A stretch of DNA of 64,000 nucleotides from Paracidovorax avenae (GCF_040892545.1 NZ_CP156079.1:4499501-4563500); one strand, 5' to 3'. Shown: positions 35,152 to 45,173, counted from the stretch's first letter. The notes: generated from the sequence alone by a model not told the origin. Numbers and translations are program-made.

Positions 35152-35294
35152 GGGAAGGCAGCAGGAGAAAATGGAACGGGGATGCCGTGCCGGCATGGCC
35201 GCCGACACGGTGGAGCATGTTAACGGGGCACAATGCCCCGGCGCTCCCTCTTCCGCCACCTCTTCTCGTCCCTGCCGCTGCCGACACCGCGTCC

Positions 35295-37193
35295 ATGGCC
35301 CACGCACCCACCTGGCTCACCTACGGATTCCTCTACCTCGGCGCCGCCGTACTGGCGGTGCCCATCGCGCGCGCGCTCGGGCTCGGCGCCATCATCGGCT
35401 ACCTCGCGGCCGGCATCGCCATCGGCCCGTGGGGCCTGGGCCTGGTGAGCAATGTGCAGGACATCCTGCATTTCGCCGAGTTCGGGGTGGTGCTGATGCT
35501 GTTTCTCGTGGGGCTCGAGTTGCAGCCGAGCCGGCTGTGGAGCATGCGCCGGCCGATCTTCGGGCTCGGCAGCGCGCAGGTGCTGGGCTGCGCGGCCCTG
35601 CTGTGGGCGGTGGCCTGGGCCTGCGGGCTGCCGTGGCGCGTCGCGCTGGTCGGGGCACTGGGGCTGGCGCTGTCGTCCACCGCGATCGCGCTGCAGGTGC
35701 TGGCCGAGCGCAACCTGATGCGCACGGACAGCGGGCAGAAGGCATTCTCGATCCTGCTCTTCCAGGACGTGGCGGCCATCCCCATCCTCGCGCTGCTGCC
35801 GCTGCTGGCAGCCGGCGCGGAGGGCGCGGGCGGCGCGGCGCAGCCCCACACGGCCGGCGGCCTGGCGCTGGAGGCCGCGAAGATCGTCGGCGTGGTGGGC
35901 GGGATCGTGCTGGGCGGGCGCCTGCTGCTGCGCCCGCTGCTGCGCTGGATCGCGCGCAGCCGCACGCCGGAGATCTTCACGGCCGCGGCGCTGCTGCTGG
36001 TGGTCGCCACGGCCATGCTGATGCTGGCCGTGGGCCTGTCGATGGCGCTGGGCGCCTTCCTCGCCGGCGTGCTGCTGGCCGAGAGCGAATACCGCCGCGA
36101 GCTGGAAACCGACCTGGAGCCATTCAAGGGCCTGCTGCTGGGCCTGTTCTTCATGGCCGTGGGCATGACCATCGACTTCGGCGTGCTGATGCGCTCGCCC
36201 TGGACCATGCTGGCGCTGCTGTTCGGCTTCCTTGCCGTGAAGGCGGTGGTGATCCACACGCTCGCGCGCGCCACGGGCATGGCCTACCAGGAGCGGCCGG
36301 TGTTCACGCTGCTGCTGGCGCAGGGCGGTGAGTTCGCGTTCGTGGTGTTCCAGACCGGCGCGGGGGCGGGGGCGATCCCGGCGGAGACGGCATCGCTGCT
36401 GATCGGCGCCGTGGCGCTGTCGATGCTGCTCAGCCCGCTGCTGCTCACTGCGATGGACCGCGTGCTGCTGCGGCGCCATGCGCGCCTGGGCACCGAGCCA
36501 CCGCCGGAGGTGGAAGAGATATCCGAGCCGCAGGAGGCCCCGGTGATCATCGCGGGCTTCGGCCGCTACGGGCAGATCGTGGCGCGCATGATGCTGGCGC
36601 AGGGCGTGCCGGCCACGGTGCTGGACCACAGCGTGGACATGCTGGAGGTGGCGCACACCTTCGGCTACCGCGTGTTCTACGGCGACGCCACGCGGCTGGA
36701 CCTGCTGCGCATCGCGGGCGCGGCGCAGGCGCGCGTGCTGGTGGTGGCGGTGGACGACACCGAGCAGTCGCTCAAGATCGTGAAGCTCGCGCGCAAGCAC
36801 TTCCCGCAGCTGGAGATCGTGGCCCGCGCGCGCGACGTGACGCACTGGAACGCGTTGCGCGACCTGGGCGTGACGCGGGTGGAGCGCGAGGTGTTCGAGT
36901 CCAGCCTGAAGACCGCGCGTACCGTGCTGGAGGTGATGGGCATGCCGGCCGATCAGGCCGAGGCGCTGGCGAACCGCTTCCGCCACCACAACATCGCCCT
37001 GGCCGACCGCATGTACCCGCACCACAAGGACCGCGCGAAAATGATCGCCGTGGCCCAGCAGGGCCGCCAGCAACTGGTGGAACAGATGGCCAAGGAACGC
37101 CAGGAGCAGGCGGCCGCTGCCGCGGCCCAGGGCGGCGGTCCAGGGCCCGCCGGGAGCACGGAGGGCGCCAGCCCGCCGGCCGGCAACACCTGA
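35295..37193 (+). CDS. CPA2 family monovalent cation:proton antiporter (Kef type) with TrkA-N domain
   Basis: 632 residues. About 13 membrane helices to residue 385 (IGYLAAGIAIGPWGLGL, FLVGLELQPSRLW, FFMAVGMTIDFGVL), then an RCK/TrkA-N nucleotide-binding domain starting IIAGFGRYGQIVARMM. This is the KefB/KefC/RosB-like arrangement for potassium efflux under electrophile stress or for ion homeostasis. No ancillary KefF/KefG gene adjoins. Start at 35295 is preferred over upstream in-frame starts that give Pro-rich extensions. Confidence 0.94.
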   Translation: MAHAPTWLTYGFLYLGAAVLAVPIARALGLGAIIGYLAAGIAIGPWGLGLVSNVQDILHFAEFGVVLMLFLVGLELQPSRLWSMRRPIFGLGSAQVLGCAALLWAVAWACGLPWRVALVGALGLALSSTAIALQVLAERNLMRTDSGQKAFSILLFQDVAAIPILALLPLLAAGAEGAGGAAQPHTAGGLALEAAKIVGVVGGIVLGGRLLLRPLLRWIARSRTPEIFTAAALLLVVATAMLMLAVGLSMALGAFLAGVLLAESEYRRELETDLEPFKGLLLGLFFMAVGMTIDFGVLMRSPWTMLALLFGFLAVKAVVIHTLARATGMAYQERPVFTLLLAQGGEFAFVVFQTGAGAGAIPAETASLLIGAVALSMLLSPLLLTAMDRVLLRRHARLGTEPPPEVEEISEPQEAPVIIAGFGRYGQIVARMMLAQGVPATVLDHSVDMLEVAHTFGYRVFYGDATRLDLLRIAGAAQARVLVVAVDDTEQSLKIVKLARKHFPQLEIVARARDVTHWNALRDLGVTRVEREVFESSLKTARTVLEVMGMPADQAEALANRFRHHNIALADRMYPHHKDRAKMIAVAQQGRQQLVEQMAKERQEQAAAAAAQGGGPGPAGSTEGASPPAGNT

Positions 37194-37195
37194 TC

Positions 37196-37237
37196 CCGGC
37201 CGGCATCCGGCCGGCCCCGGCGGCCCTCTGGCCGCCG
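37196..37237 (+). terminator. Tandem GC hairpins between the antiporter and the WGR operon
   Basis: CCGGCCGG repeated at 37196-37203 and 37207-37214 (3-nt loop), then CGGCGGCC (37218-37225) with GGCCGCCG (37230-37237), a perfect 8-bp stem with a 4-nt loop. Only CCCCTT follows the second stem. Possible termination or attenuation signal 38 bp before the next start codon. Confidence 0.5.
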
Positions 37238-37275
37238 CCCCTTGAGGCTCTTTTTCCGAAAGGATTCACGACTTC

Positions 37276-40200
37276 ATGCGCCGTTTCGAACTGATCGAAG
37301 GAAGCTCCAGCAAATTCTGGGAAGTGGAGCAGGCCGGCTCCGACCTGAACATCCGGTGGGGCCGTATCGGCACCGCCGGGCAGAGCCAGACCAAAGCCTT
37401 CGCCGACGCGAGCAAGGCCACGGCCGCAATGGCCAAGCTGGTCACCGAAAAGACGGGCAAGGGCTACGCGGAGGTCGGCGTGGCGGCCGGGGCGGCGATC
37501 GGCGCCACGCCGGTGGCTGCCGCGAAGCCGGCCTCCGCCAAGGCGCCCGCTCCGGTGCCCGCGGCCGGAAGTACCCCGGCGGTGGCTGCGGCGGCATCGG
37601 GACAGACCGCGGCATCCACCCAGCCCGTGGCAGCGGTCCCGGCTTCCGTGCAGGCACCGCCACCGGCCGAAGGCCTGGATGCGCAGTGCGAGCGCGCTGC
37701 CTTCGCCATCCGGTCGCAGATCGCCGACGGCACCCTGAAAGTGGGCGACGTGCTCTCGGCGGCCGTGATCAAACGCCAGCACGGCGTGAGCGACCAGGGC
37801 GCAGCCATGGCGTTCGAGCAGCTGAAATCCGAAGGCCTGCTGCAGGGCTGGGGCACGACGGGGCAGGTCGCTCAGCAGGCCCAGGACCTCGCTCGCGCGC
37901 TGATCACCGAAGCTGCGGCACACGCCGCGCAGGAAAAGGCCACGCCCAGCGCACCGGCCGCGGTCGCGCGGGCCGCCGGCAGCGGCGAGGCGCAGGTGCC
38001 GCCCTGGCTCGCCGAAGGCGAGCCGGTGCGCCTGTCGCCGCAGATGAAGCGCGACGCGTACCCCTCGCGCCGGTTTCCGCGGCCACGGCCGGTGCTGCCG
38101 CTGGACCAGGCATGGCAGCGGGCGCGCACCGCGCTGACCGTGCGGGCGGACGTGCCCGGCACCGATGCCGCGCTGCGCGACACCCTGCAGCGCGCCATCG
38201 ACCGCCTGGGTCAAGACGATGCATCGGCCGATGCAGAGGCCGATGCGGTGCTGCTGGCGCTGGCGCTCTCCACGTGCGGCTACCACGGCGAGTATGCCCG
38301 CGGTGCCGCGGCAGTGGACTACCTCGTGGCGCAGTACGGGCTGCCGGGCGCGGTGGACCTCCTGATCGCGGCGCAGCGGATCGCGGTCACGCCCACCTAC
38401 GACCAGAATGCGAAACAGCGCGTTCTGCAACTCTCCAGCACCGTGACCCGCCCCTTGAGCGACAGCTGGCGCGGCCCCGTGGGCCGTGGCGAAGAGGCGT
38501 TCCGCGAGTATCTGGCGGCCGCGCCGCAAGCCGAGTGGGAGGCCTGCGCGGACCGGATCGAGGCGGCCCTGCCCTCGCTGCATCCCGTGCAGCAGCCCGT
38601 GCTGGCGCTGCTGCTGCCGGACCGGCCTGCCCTGTCGGATGCGCTCGCGCACCGGCTGTCCACGGAGAAGGACGCGCCCGACACGCTGCACTGGCTGCTG
38701 CTCACGGCGCAGGACCCTGCCGCGCTGGCGATCGCCGCCAAGACGCGTCCGACCCATTCCCACAGCTTCTGGACCCAGGAAGGCATGGTGGCCACCGCCG
38801 TGCGCGAGCGCGGCTGCGGCGCGGTGGCGGTGCTGGAGCGCGGGGCCGGCAACGAAGCCGCTGGCGAGGCGCTCGCCGCCATCGGCACTCCCGAGGCCGT
38901 GTCCGCACTGGCCCGGGTCGCGAGCGAATCCAAGAGCGAGCTCGCCCGGCTCTCGCTGGCGGTGGACCGCTGGCCGCTCGCGGGCATCGCCGCGCTGTCG
39001 CGGCTGGTGGCTGCCGACGGCAAGGAAGCCGGCCTGCTGACGCCGATGCTCTCGCGCCTGCTGCGCGCGCACGGCGACAGCCTGCCGCTGCTGCGGCCCT
39101 GGCTGGACGCCGCCGCGCAGGGCGCCATCGACCGGCGGCTGGCGCTGCTCGCAGGGCCCGCCGAAGTGGCGGCGCCGGACGAGCTGCCCGACGTGCTGGC
39201 CCGCCCGCCGTGGCTCGCCAAGACCGCCCGCAAGACGGCCGCGGTGCTGGCGCTGGAGCCGCTGCCGCTGGCGCCCGTGGAACAGTGGACACCGGGTGCC
39301 CGCGAGGAGGCAAAGCGCCTGAACTCCTGGCAGATGAACCGCTACGCCAAGTCCGCCCAGGATGTGGATGAAATGCTGAACCTGCTGGGCTTCGACGGCC
39401 GAAAGCAGCAGCAATTTGCCCCCATGCGCAAGGATGCGGGACAGGCCGTCCGCGCACGCGATGCCGAAGCGCTGATCGCGGCCTGGCGCGCCATGGTGGC
39501 CGAGCGCAGGCGCGAACGCTACTACTGGTACACGCTCGACGCCACCGCGGTGGCCCACCTGCCGCCGGAGACGGCCGTGCCGTTCTGGAACGCCGTGGCC
39601 GGCGAGACGGAGGGCGGAGACATCGGATACGCGATCGCCACGCTGGGCCTGCCCGCGCTGCCGGCCCTCGCCGCCATGGTGCGCCTGAAGCCGGCCGAGA
39701 ACCTGGCCTGGGCGATGCACTACGGCGCGGTGGAGATCGCGCCCACGGCCGCGCGCGCCTTCGCCAAGCTCAAGACCGCACGGGCCGCGGGCCGTGCCTG
39801 GCTGCTCAAGTATCCCGAACATGCGGCCTGCGCGCTCATCGCGCCGGCACTGGGCAAGGCCGGCGAGGCGCGCGACTGCGCGGGTGCGGCCCTGCGCCTG
39901 CTGTGTGCCCAGGGCCACGAGGCCGTGCTGCTCGATGTGGCGGCACGCCATGGCGACGATGCCGTGGTGCAGGCACTGCGTGCGGTACTCGACGAAAGCC
40001 CGCTGGACCGCTTTCCCACCAGGCGTGCGAAGCTGCCGGAGTTCTGGCAGCCGCGCGGCTGGCGGCGGCCGGTGCTGCAGGGCGGTCCGGGCCAGGGCAA
40101 GGCGCTGCCGGACGATGCGCTGGACGCGCTCGGGCAGATGCTCACCTTCCCCACCAGCGAAGAGGTGTATGCCGGCATCGCGATGGTGCGCGAGGCCTGC

Positions 40201-41514
40201 ACGCCCGAATCGCTGTCCGACTTCGCCTGGGATGCCTTCAGCGCCTGGCTGGGAGCGGGCGGCCCGTCGAAGGAGGGATGGGCGCTGACCTCGCTGGGGC
40301 TGCTCGGCACCGACGACACGGCCCGCCGGCTTACGCCGTTCATCCGTGCCTGGCCGGGCGAATCGGCGCATGCGCGCGCCGTCACGGGCCTGGACGTGCT
40401 CGCGCAGATCGGCACCGACGTCGCACTGATGCTGCTCAACGGCATCGCGCAGAAGATCAAGTTCAAGGGCCTGCAGGACAAGGCGCGCGAGAAGATCGCG
40501 GCGATCGCCGAGGCGCGCGGCCTCACGCCCGAGGAGCTGGAGGACCGGCTCGCGCCCGACCTGGGCCTGGACGCGCAGGGCACGCTGCGGCTGGACTTCG
40601 GACCGCGGGCGTTCAAGGTGGGCTTCGACGAGGCGCTCAAGCCCTATGTGCGCGAGATCTCGGCGGACGGCAGCGACGGCGCGCGCCTGCCGGACCTGCC
40701 CAAGCCCAAGAAGACCGACGACCCCGCGCTGTCGCAGGAGGCGGTGGAGCGCTTCAAGCTGCTGAAGAAGGATGCGCGCACCATCGCCAGCCAGCAGCTG
40801 CTGCGGCTGGAGGTGGCCATGTGCGCGCGCCGGCGGTGGACGCCGGAGGTGTTCCGCACCTTCCTGGCCGACCACCCGCTGGTGCGCCACATCGTGCAGC
40901 GCCTGGTCTGGGGCGTGTACGAGGTGGAGGACGGCGGCAGCTACGGCGGCCGGCTCGCGGCCTGCTTCCGCGTGGCGGAGGACGGCAGCGCCACCACCGC
41001 CGAGGACGATCCCTTCGACATTCCGGACGGCGCACAGGTGCGCATCGGCGTGCCGCATGCGCTGGAGATCACGCCCGCGGACGCGGCAGCCTTCGGGCAG
41101 GTCTTCGCGGACTACGAACTGCTGCAGCCCTTCCCGCAGATCGGCCGCGACACCTACACGCTGACCGAAGCCGAGAAGGCAGACATCAAGCTTTCGCGCT
41201 GGACGAAGGCCAAGGTGCCCACGGGCCGCGTGCTGGGCCTGGTGAACAAGGGCTGGCGCCGCGGCCAGGCGCAGGACGGCGGCGGTATCTGGTATTTCAC
41301 CAAGCCGCTGGGCGCCGACCGCGTGATCGAGCTGCACCTGGACCCGGGCATCATCGTGGGCATGGTGGACGAATACCCCGAGCAGGAGCTGGGCGACGTG
41401 CAGGTCGGCAAGCCGACGGCCTGGGGCGAGATGCAGAATGCCGAGCCCATCGGGCGGCTGGACCCCATCTCCGCCAGCGAACTCGTGCGCGACATGGAGG
41501 GGCTGCGCGCCTGA
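37276..41514 (+). CDS. WGR and DUF4132 domain protein (MolR-like) with an inserted GntR-like winged helix
   Basis: 1412 residues. N-terminal WGR domain (Trp28-Gly-Arg30 in NIRWGRIGTAGQ), a nucleic-acid-contacting fold known from PARPs and MolR. After an Ala/Pro-rich linker (about 75-135), residues 138-195 read like a GntR-type winged helix (AIRSQIADGTLKVGDVL, then VIKRQHGVSDQGAAMAFEQL and EGLLQGWGTTGQ). A long helical, HEAT-repeat-like region follows, ending in a DUF4132 domain (RLEVAMCARRRWTPEVFRTF, HPLVRHIVQRLVWGVYE). First gene of a six-gene operon with AAA+, DUF5682, VWA and SWIM proteins. Molecular function unknown; MolR was once named as a molybdate regulator, which I regard as unproven. 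Confidence 0.85.
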   Translation: MRRFELIEGSSSKFWEVEQAGSDLNIRWGRIGTAGQSQTKAFADASKATAAMAKLVTEKTGKGYAEVGVAAGAAIGATPVAAAKPASAKAPAPVPAAGSTPAVAAAASGQTAASTQPVAAVPASVQAPPPAEGLDAQCERAAFAIRSQIADGTLKVGDVLSAAVIKRQHGVSDQGAAMAFEQLKSEGLLQGWGTTGQVAQQAQDLARALITEAAAHAAQEKATPSAPAAVARAAGSGEAQVPPWLAEGEPVRLSPQMKRDAYPSRRFPRPRPVLPLDQAWQRARTALTVRADVPGTDAALRDTLQRAIDRLGQDDASADAEADAVLLALALSTCGYHGEYARGAAAVDYLVAQYGLPGAVDLLIAAQRIAVTPTYDQNAKQRVLQLSSTVTRPLSDSWRGPVGRGEEAFREYLAAAPQAEWEACADRIEAALPSLHPVQQPVLALLLPDRPALSDALAHRLSTEKDAPDTLHWLLLTAQDPAALAIAAKTRPTHSHSFWTQEGMVATAVRERGCGAVAVLERGAGNEAAGEALAAIGTPEAVSALARVASESKSELARLSLAVDRWPLAGIAALSRLVAADGKEAGLLTPMLSRLLRAHGDSLPLLRPWLDAAAQGAIDRRLALLAGPAEVAAPDELPDVLARPPWLAKTARKTAAVLALEPLPLAPVEQWTPGAREEAKRLNSWQMNRYAKSAQDVDEMLNLLGFDGRKQQQFAPMRKDAGQAVRARDAEALIAAWRAMVAERRRERYYWYTLDATAVAHLPPETAVPFWNAVAGETEGGDIGYAIATLGLPALPALAAMVRLKPAENLAWAMHYGAVEIAPTAARAFAKLKTARAAGRAWLLKYPEHAACALIAPALGKAGEARDCAGAALRLLCAQGHEAVLLDVAARHGDDAVVQALRAVLDESPLDRFPTRRAKLPEFWQPRGWRRPVLQGGPGQGKALPDDALDALGQMLTFPTSEEVYAGIAMVREACTPESLSDFAWDAFSAWLGAGGPSKEGWALTSLGLLGTDDTARRLTPFIRAWPGESAHARAVTGLDVLAQIGTDVALMLLNGIAQKIKFKGLQDKAREKIAAIAEARGLTPEELEDRLAPDLGLDAQGTLRLDFGPRAFKVGFDEALKPYVREISADGSDGARLPDLPKPKKTDDPALSQEAVERFKLLKKDARTIASQQLLRLEVAMCARRRWTPEVFRTFLADHPLVRHIVQRLVWGVYEVEDGGSYGGRLAACFRVAEDGSATTAEDDPFDIPDGAQVRIGVPHALEITPADAAAFGQVFADYELLQPFPQIGRDTYTLTEAEKADIKLSRWTKAKVPTGRVLGLVNKGWRRGQAQDGGGIWYFTKPLGADRVIELHLDPGIIVGMVDEYPEQELGDVQVGKPTAWGEMQNAEPIGRLDPISASELVRDMEGLRA

Positions 41515-41568
41515 CCTGCCACAGGCTGGCAGCTCTCTTCCCTTTCCTGAATCCACCCCGACCGCACC

Positions 41569-42714
41569 ATGGCCACTTCCCGCACCAAGACACCTTCCGG
41601 CGACGCCGCGAGCGCCGGAGCCCCGCTGCAGCGCCCGCCCGCAGAGATCCTCCATGCCGCAGAACTGGAGCGCCTGCGCGCCCAGGACACCGACCCGCGC
41701 CCGCCGGGCTGGTCGATGGGCCTGCGCGCCGCGCGCAGCTTCATCCTCGGCGATGCGGCGCTGGGCATCGCGCCCAAGATCGTGGCACCCGTGGCGGGCA
41801 TCGAGCGCATGCTGGTGACGCTGGCCACCGGCCGCGGCCTGATGCTGGTGGGCGAGCCCGGCACGGCCAAGTCGCTGCTGTCCGAACTGCTCGCCACGGC
41901 GATCTCGGGCGTCTCCACCCTGACCATCCAGGGCGGGGCCTCGATCACGGAAGACCAGATCAAGTACGGGTGGAACTATGCGCTGCTGATCAACGAAGGG
42001 CCCAGCCCGCGTGCGCTCGTACCCGCACCGCTCTACCAGGGCATGCAGCAGGGGCGCATCGTGCGTTTCGAGGAGATCACGCGCGCGCCGCTGGAAGTGC
42101 AGGACTGCCTGCTGGGCATGCTGTCCGACCGGGTGATGGCAGTGCCCGAACTCGCGGGCGAGCACGCCATGCTCTACGCGCGCGAGGGCTTCAACATCAT
42201 CGCCACGGCCAACACGCGCGACCGCGGCGTGAACGAGATGAGCGCGGCGCTCAAGCGCCGGTTCGACTTCGAGACCGTGTTCCCCATCCTCGACTTCGAC
42301 AGGGAACTGTCGCTCGTGCAGGATGCCAGCGCGCGGCTGCTCGCGCAGAGCGGCATCCCCCATGCCGTGCCGCAGCCGGTGGTGGAATTGCTGGTCTCCA
42401 CGTTCCGCGACCTGCGCGGCGCTCCGGCCGACGGCCGCGGCGGCGCGACCGCGGACGCGGCCATGGACCGCCTCTCGGCCGTGATGTCCACTGCGGAGGC
42501 CGTCAACGTCGCCCACGCCGTGGGCGTGCGGGCATGGTTCCTGGAGCAGCGCGAGGGTTCGCCCGCCGACCTCGTGGACTGCATCGCCGGGACGGTGGTC
42601 AAGGACAACGCCGACGACCGCGCCAAGCTGCGCCGCTACTTCGAGCAGAAGGCGGCCAAGCGCTCCGGCGCGCACTGGCGCGCGTACTACGAAGCACGCC
42701 ACCGGCTGCCGTGA
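41569..42714 (+). CDS. MoxR-type AAA+ ATPase (YehL-like)
   Basis: 381 residues. Walker A GEPGTAKS at residues 95-102, Walker B-like GRIVRFEEITRAP, sensor 1 FNIIATANTRDRG and arginine-finger region MSAALKRRFDFE, typical of MoxR/RavA chaperone-like ATPases. Such ATPases remodel partner proteins together with a VWA protein; one is encoded two genes downstream. The stop overlaps the GTG start of the DUF5682 gene. Corresponds by order to yehL of Escherichia coli (recalled, not searched). Confidence 0.9.
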   Translation: MATSRTKTPSGDAASAGAPLQRPPAEILHAAELERLRAQDTDPRPPGWSMGLRAARSFILGDAALGIAPKIVAPVAGIERMLVTLATGRGLMLVGEPGTAKSLLSELLATAISGVSTLTIQGGASITEDQIKYGWNYALLINEGPSPRALVPAPLYQGMQQGRIVRFEEITRAPLEVQDCLLGMLSDRVMAVPELAGEHAMLYAREGFNIIATANTRDRGVNEMSAALKRRFDFETVFPILDFDRELSLVQDASARLLAQSGIPHAVPQPVVELLVSTFRDLRGAPADGRGGATADAAMDRLSAVMSTAEAVNVAHAVGVRAWFLEQREGSPADLVDCIAGTVVKDNADDRAKLRRYFEQKAAKRSGAHWRAYYEARHRLP

Positions 42715-45173
42715 AGGACGCCGCGGTGCAGGGCGCCGAGCCCGTCATCCTCGGCGTGCGCCACCACAGCCCCGCCTGTGCGCGGCTGGTGGCGGAGCGC
42801 ATCCGCGCGCTGCGGCCGGCCTTCGTGCTGATCGAGGGGCCGGCGGATTTCAACGGCCGGCTCCATGAACTCGCCCTGCCCCACCGGCTGCCGGTGGCGA
42901 TCTATTCCTACCTGTCGCACGGCGACACCCACCGCGGATCGTGGACGCCCTTCGCCGAGCACTCGCCCGAATGGCAGGCGCTGCAGGTGGGGCGCGAGAC
43001 CGGGGCGCAGGTGCGCTTCATCGACCTGCCCGCCTGGCATCCGGCCTTCGCGCAACTGGAAAACCGCTACGCCGATGCGGCCGATGCGCAGCACCAGGCC
43101 CGCGCGGAGGCCTACGAACGCGCGCTCGCGGACAAGCTCGCGGTGCAGGGCCGGGATGCGCTGTGGGACCATCTCTTCGAGGACGAGGGGCCGGGGGACG
43201 GCGCAGGGAGCGGTGGAGACGACAGCCTTGCCCTGCGCCTGTCCACCTATTTCAGCCACCTGCGGGGGGATGGGGAAGCCGGCTCGCAGGGCAACCAGGC
43301 GCGCGAGCGGATGATGGCGCGCTGGATCGCCTGGGCGATGGCGCGCGGTGCCGGCCCGGTGCTCGTGGTCTGCGGCGGCTACCACGCTCCGGCGCTCGCG
43401 CGGCTCTGGCGCGGCCTGCCGGACATCGAGCCAGCGGTGCCGCGGCCTGGCGACGACGGCTCCGCAGAAGAGGACGGCGCCTCCTCGACGGCACCGGAGG
43501 ATGCGCCGCGCTTCGGCTCCTACCTCGTGCCCTACACCTTCCGCAGGCTCGATGCCTTTGCCGGCTATGCCTCCGGCATGCCGTCGCCGCAGTACTACCA
43601 GTGGCTGTGGGAGCACGGCCCCGGGGGCGCCGCGCGCGAGGCGCTGCGGCACGTGGTGCAGCGCCTGCGCGGCCGCAAGCTGCCGGCCTCCACGGCCGAC
43701 CTGATGGCCGTGCATGCGCGGGCAAGCGGCCTGGCGCGGTTGCGCGGGCACCGGCAGCCACTGCGGTCGGACTGGCTGGACGCGCTCGCGGGCGCGCTGG
43801 TGAAGGATGCCCTGGATGCGCCGCTGCCCTGGACCTACCGCGGCCCGCTGCGCGCGGGGACCGATCCGGTGCTGGTGGAAGCCATGGACGTGCTCGCCGG
43901 GGACGCGGCAGGACACCTCGCGCCCGGCACGCCGCAGCCGCCGCTGGTGGCCGCGGTGCAGGCGGAGCTGGCCGCGCACGGGCTGGCGCTGCGCGGCACG
44001 GTCACGCTCGACCTGCTGCAGGACAGGGACCGCGCCCGCAGCCGCGTGCTGCACCGGCTGGCCCTGCTGCAGCTGCCCGGCGTGGTGCGCACGCGCGGCC
44101 CGGCGCTGGCGATGTCGGGAGAGCGCGAGGAGGCCTGGCGCCTCGGCGAGCCGCTGGAGCAGCAGGCCGCCCTCATCGAGGCGGGTGCCTGGGGCGCCAC
44201 GCTGGAAGATGCCGCCCGCGCCCGGCTCGAGGAAGACCTGCGGCGCGCCCGCGGCCGTATCGTGCCGCTGGCCGAAGCACTGAACCGGGCCGCCTGGGCG
44301 GGCCTGCCCTCCGTGAGCGACGGATTGCTGCGCGAACTCGGCGAAGCCATCGGCCAGGAGCCGCGCTTCGAGGCACTGGCGCCGGCCCTGGGGCTGCTGC
44401 ACACGCTGCTGCGGCACGGCCAGTGGTTGGGCATGGCGGGGGCACCCGCGCTGCGTGTGGCGGTGGAAGCCGGTGTCGACCGGGCGCTCTGGCTGCTGGA
44501 GGCCCCTGCCGCGGTGGCGCCCGCCGACGTCGAGGACCACCTGCGGGGCCACCGCGCCCTGCACCGCATCGTGGCGGACCACCTCGCCGACCTGCACGAA
44601 GGCGCTCCGGCACCGCTGGCCCTGGAGCCCGCGCGGGCGATCGCCGTCTGGCAGCGCAAGGCCGCCGATCCGCAGGCGGCCCCCGTCGCCCGGGGCGCGG
44701 CGCTCGGCGCGGTCCTGGCGCTGTCCGGGCGCCCCGGTACGGGCGACGCAGCGCCCCCCGAGGCCGTGGAGGATGCACTGGCGCTGCTGGGCGCCATGAC
44801 GGCATCCACGCTGGGCGACGCGCTGGCCGGCCTCCTCGCCCTGGCGCGCGAATCGCTGGCCACCCAGCCGACCTTCGCCGCGGGCATGGACCGGCGGGTC
44901 CGGGCGCTGGACGATGCGGAGTTCATCCTCGCCCTGCCGGCGTTGCGCGCGGCCTTCGCCTGGCTGCCGCCGCGAGAGCGCGGTGACCTGGCCGGCCAGG
45001 TGCTCGCGCTGCACGGTGCTCGGCACCTGCCGCGCCGTACCCTCACCGCGGCGCAGGCCGGCGGCTTCGCGCCGGAAGACATCGCGGCCGCGCGTGCTGG
45101 CGAGGCCGCCGCCGCCGCCCGGCTGACTGCCTGGGGCCTGCCCACGGATACCGAGATGGAGGCACCGGCATGA
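42711..45173 (+). CDS. DUF5682 family protein (YehM-like), TraB/TIKI-like N-terminal fold suggested
   Basis: 820 residues from a GTG start overlapping the previous stop (GTGA). An open frame continues far upstream but is antisense-free shadow of the WGR gene. Residues 14-45 (ILGVRHHSPACARLV, then LRPAFVLIEGPADFN) and a later VLVVCGGYHAPALARLW recall the G-x-x-H, E-G-P and G-A-G-H motifs of the TraB/PrgY/TIKI and EreA-like superfamily; the rest is helical and Ala/Leu-rich. Its start and stop overlap both neighbours, implying stoichiometric co-synthesis with the ATPase and the VWA protein. Enzymatic role unknown. Confidence 0.85.
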   Translation: MKDAAVQGAEPVILGVRHHSPACARLVAERIRALRPAFVLIEGPADFNGRLHELALPHRLPVAIYSYLSHGDTHRGSWTPFAEHSPEWQALQVGRETGAQVRFIDLPAWHPAFAQLENRYADAADAQHQARAEAYERALADKLAVQGRDALWDHLFEDEGPGDGAGSGGDDSLALRLSTYFSHLRGDGEAGSQGNQARERMMARWIAWAMARGAGPVLVVCGGYHAPALARLWRGLPDIEPAVPRPGDDGSAEEDGASSTAPEDAPRFGSYLVPYTFRRLDAFAGYASGMPSPQYYQWLWEHGPGGAAREALRHVVQRLRGRKLPASTADLMAVHARASGLARLRGHRQPLRSDWLDALAGALVKDALDAPLPWTYRGPLRAGTDPVLVEAMDVLAGDAAGHLAPGTPQPPLVAAVQAELAAHGLALRGTVTLDLLQDRDRARSRVLHRLALLQLPGVVRTRGPALAMSGEREEAWRLGEPLEQQAALIEAGAWGATLEDAARARLEEDLRRARGRIVPLAEALNRAAWAGLPSVSDGLLRELGEAIGQEPRFEALAPALGLLHTLLRHGQWLGMAGAPALRVAVEAGVDRALWLLEAPAAVAPADVEDHLRGHRALHRIVADHLADLHEGAPAPLALEPARAIAVWQRKAADPQAAPVARGAALGAVLALSGRPGTGDAAPPEAVEDALALLGAMTASTLGDALAGLLALARESLATQPTFAAGMDRRVRALDDAEFILALPALRAAFAWLPPRERGDLAGQVLALHGARHLPRRTLTAAQAGGFAPEDIAAARAGEAAAAARLTAWGLPTDTEMEAPA

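Noticed and set aside
36772..42702. 1976-residue minus-strand open frame
   Set aside because: Antisense to the Kef antiporter, WGR protein and AAA+ genes; translation is Arg/Gln/His-rich without family likeness, a usual high-GC shadow.
39903..42710. Upstream extension of the DUF5682 frame
   Set aside because: Overlaps the WGR and AAA+ genes in another frame; composition is Arg/Gly-rich. The real gene starts at GTG 42711.
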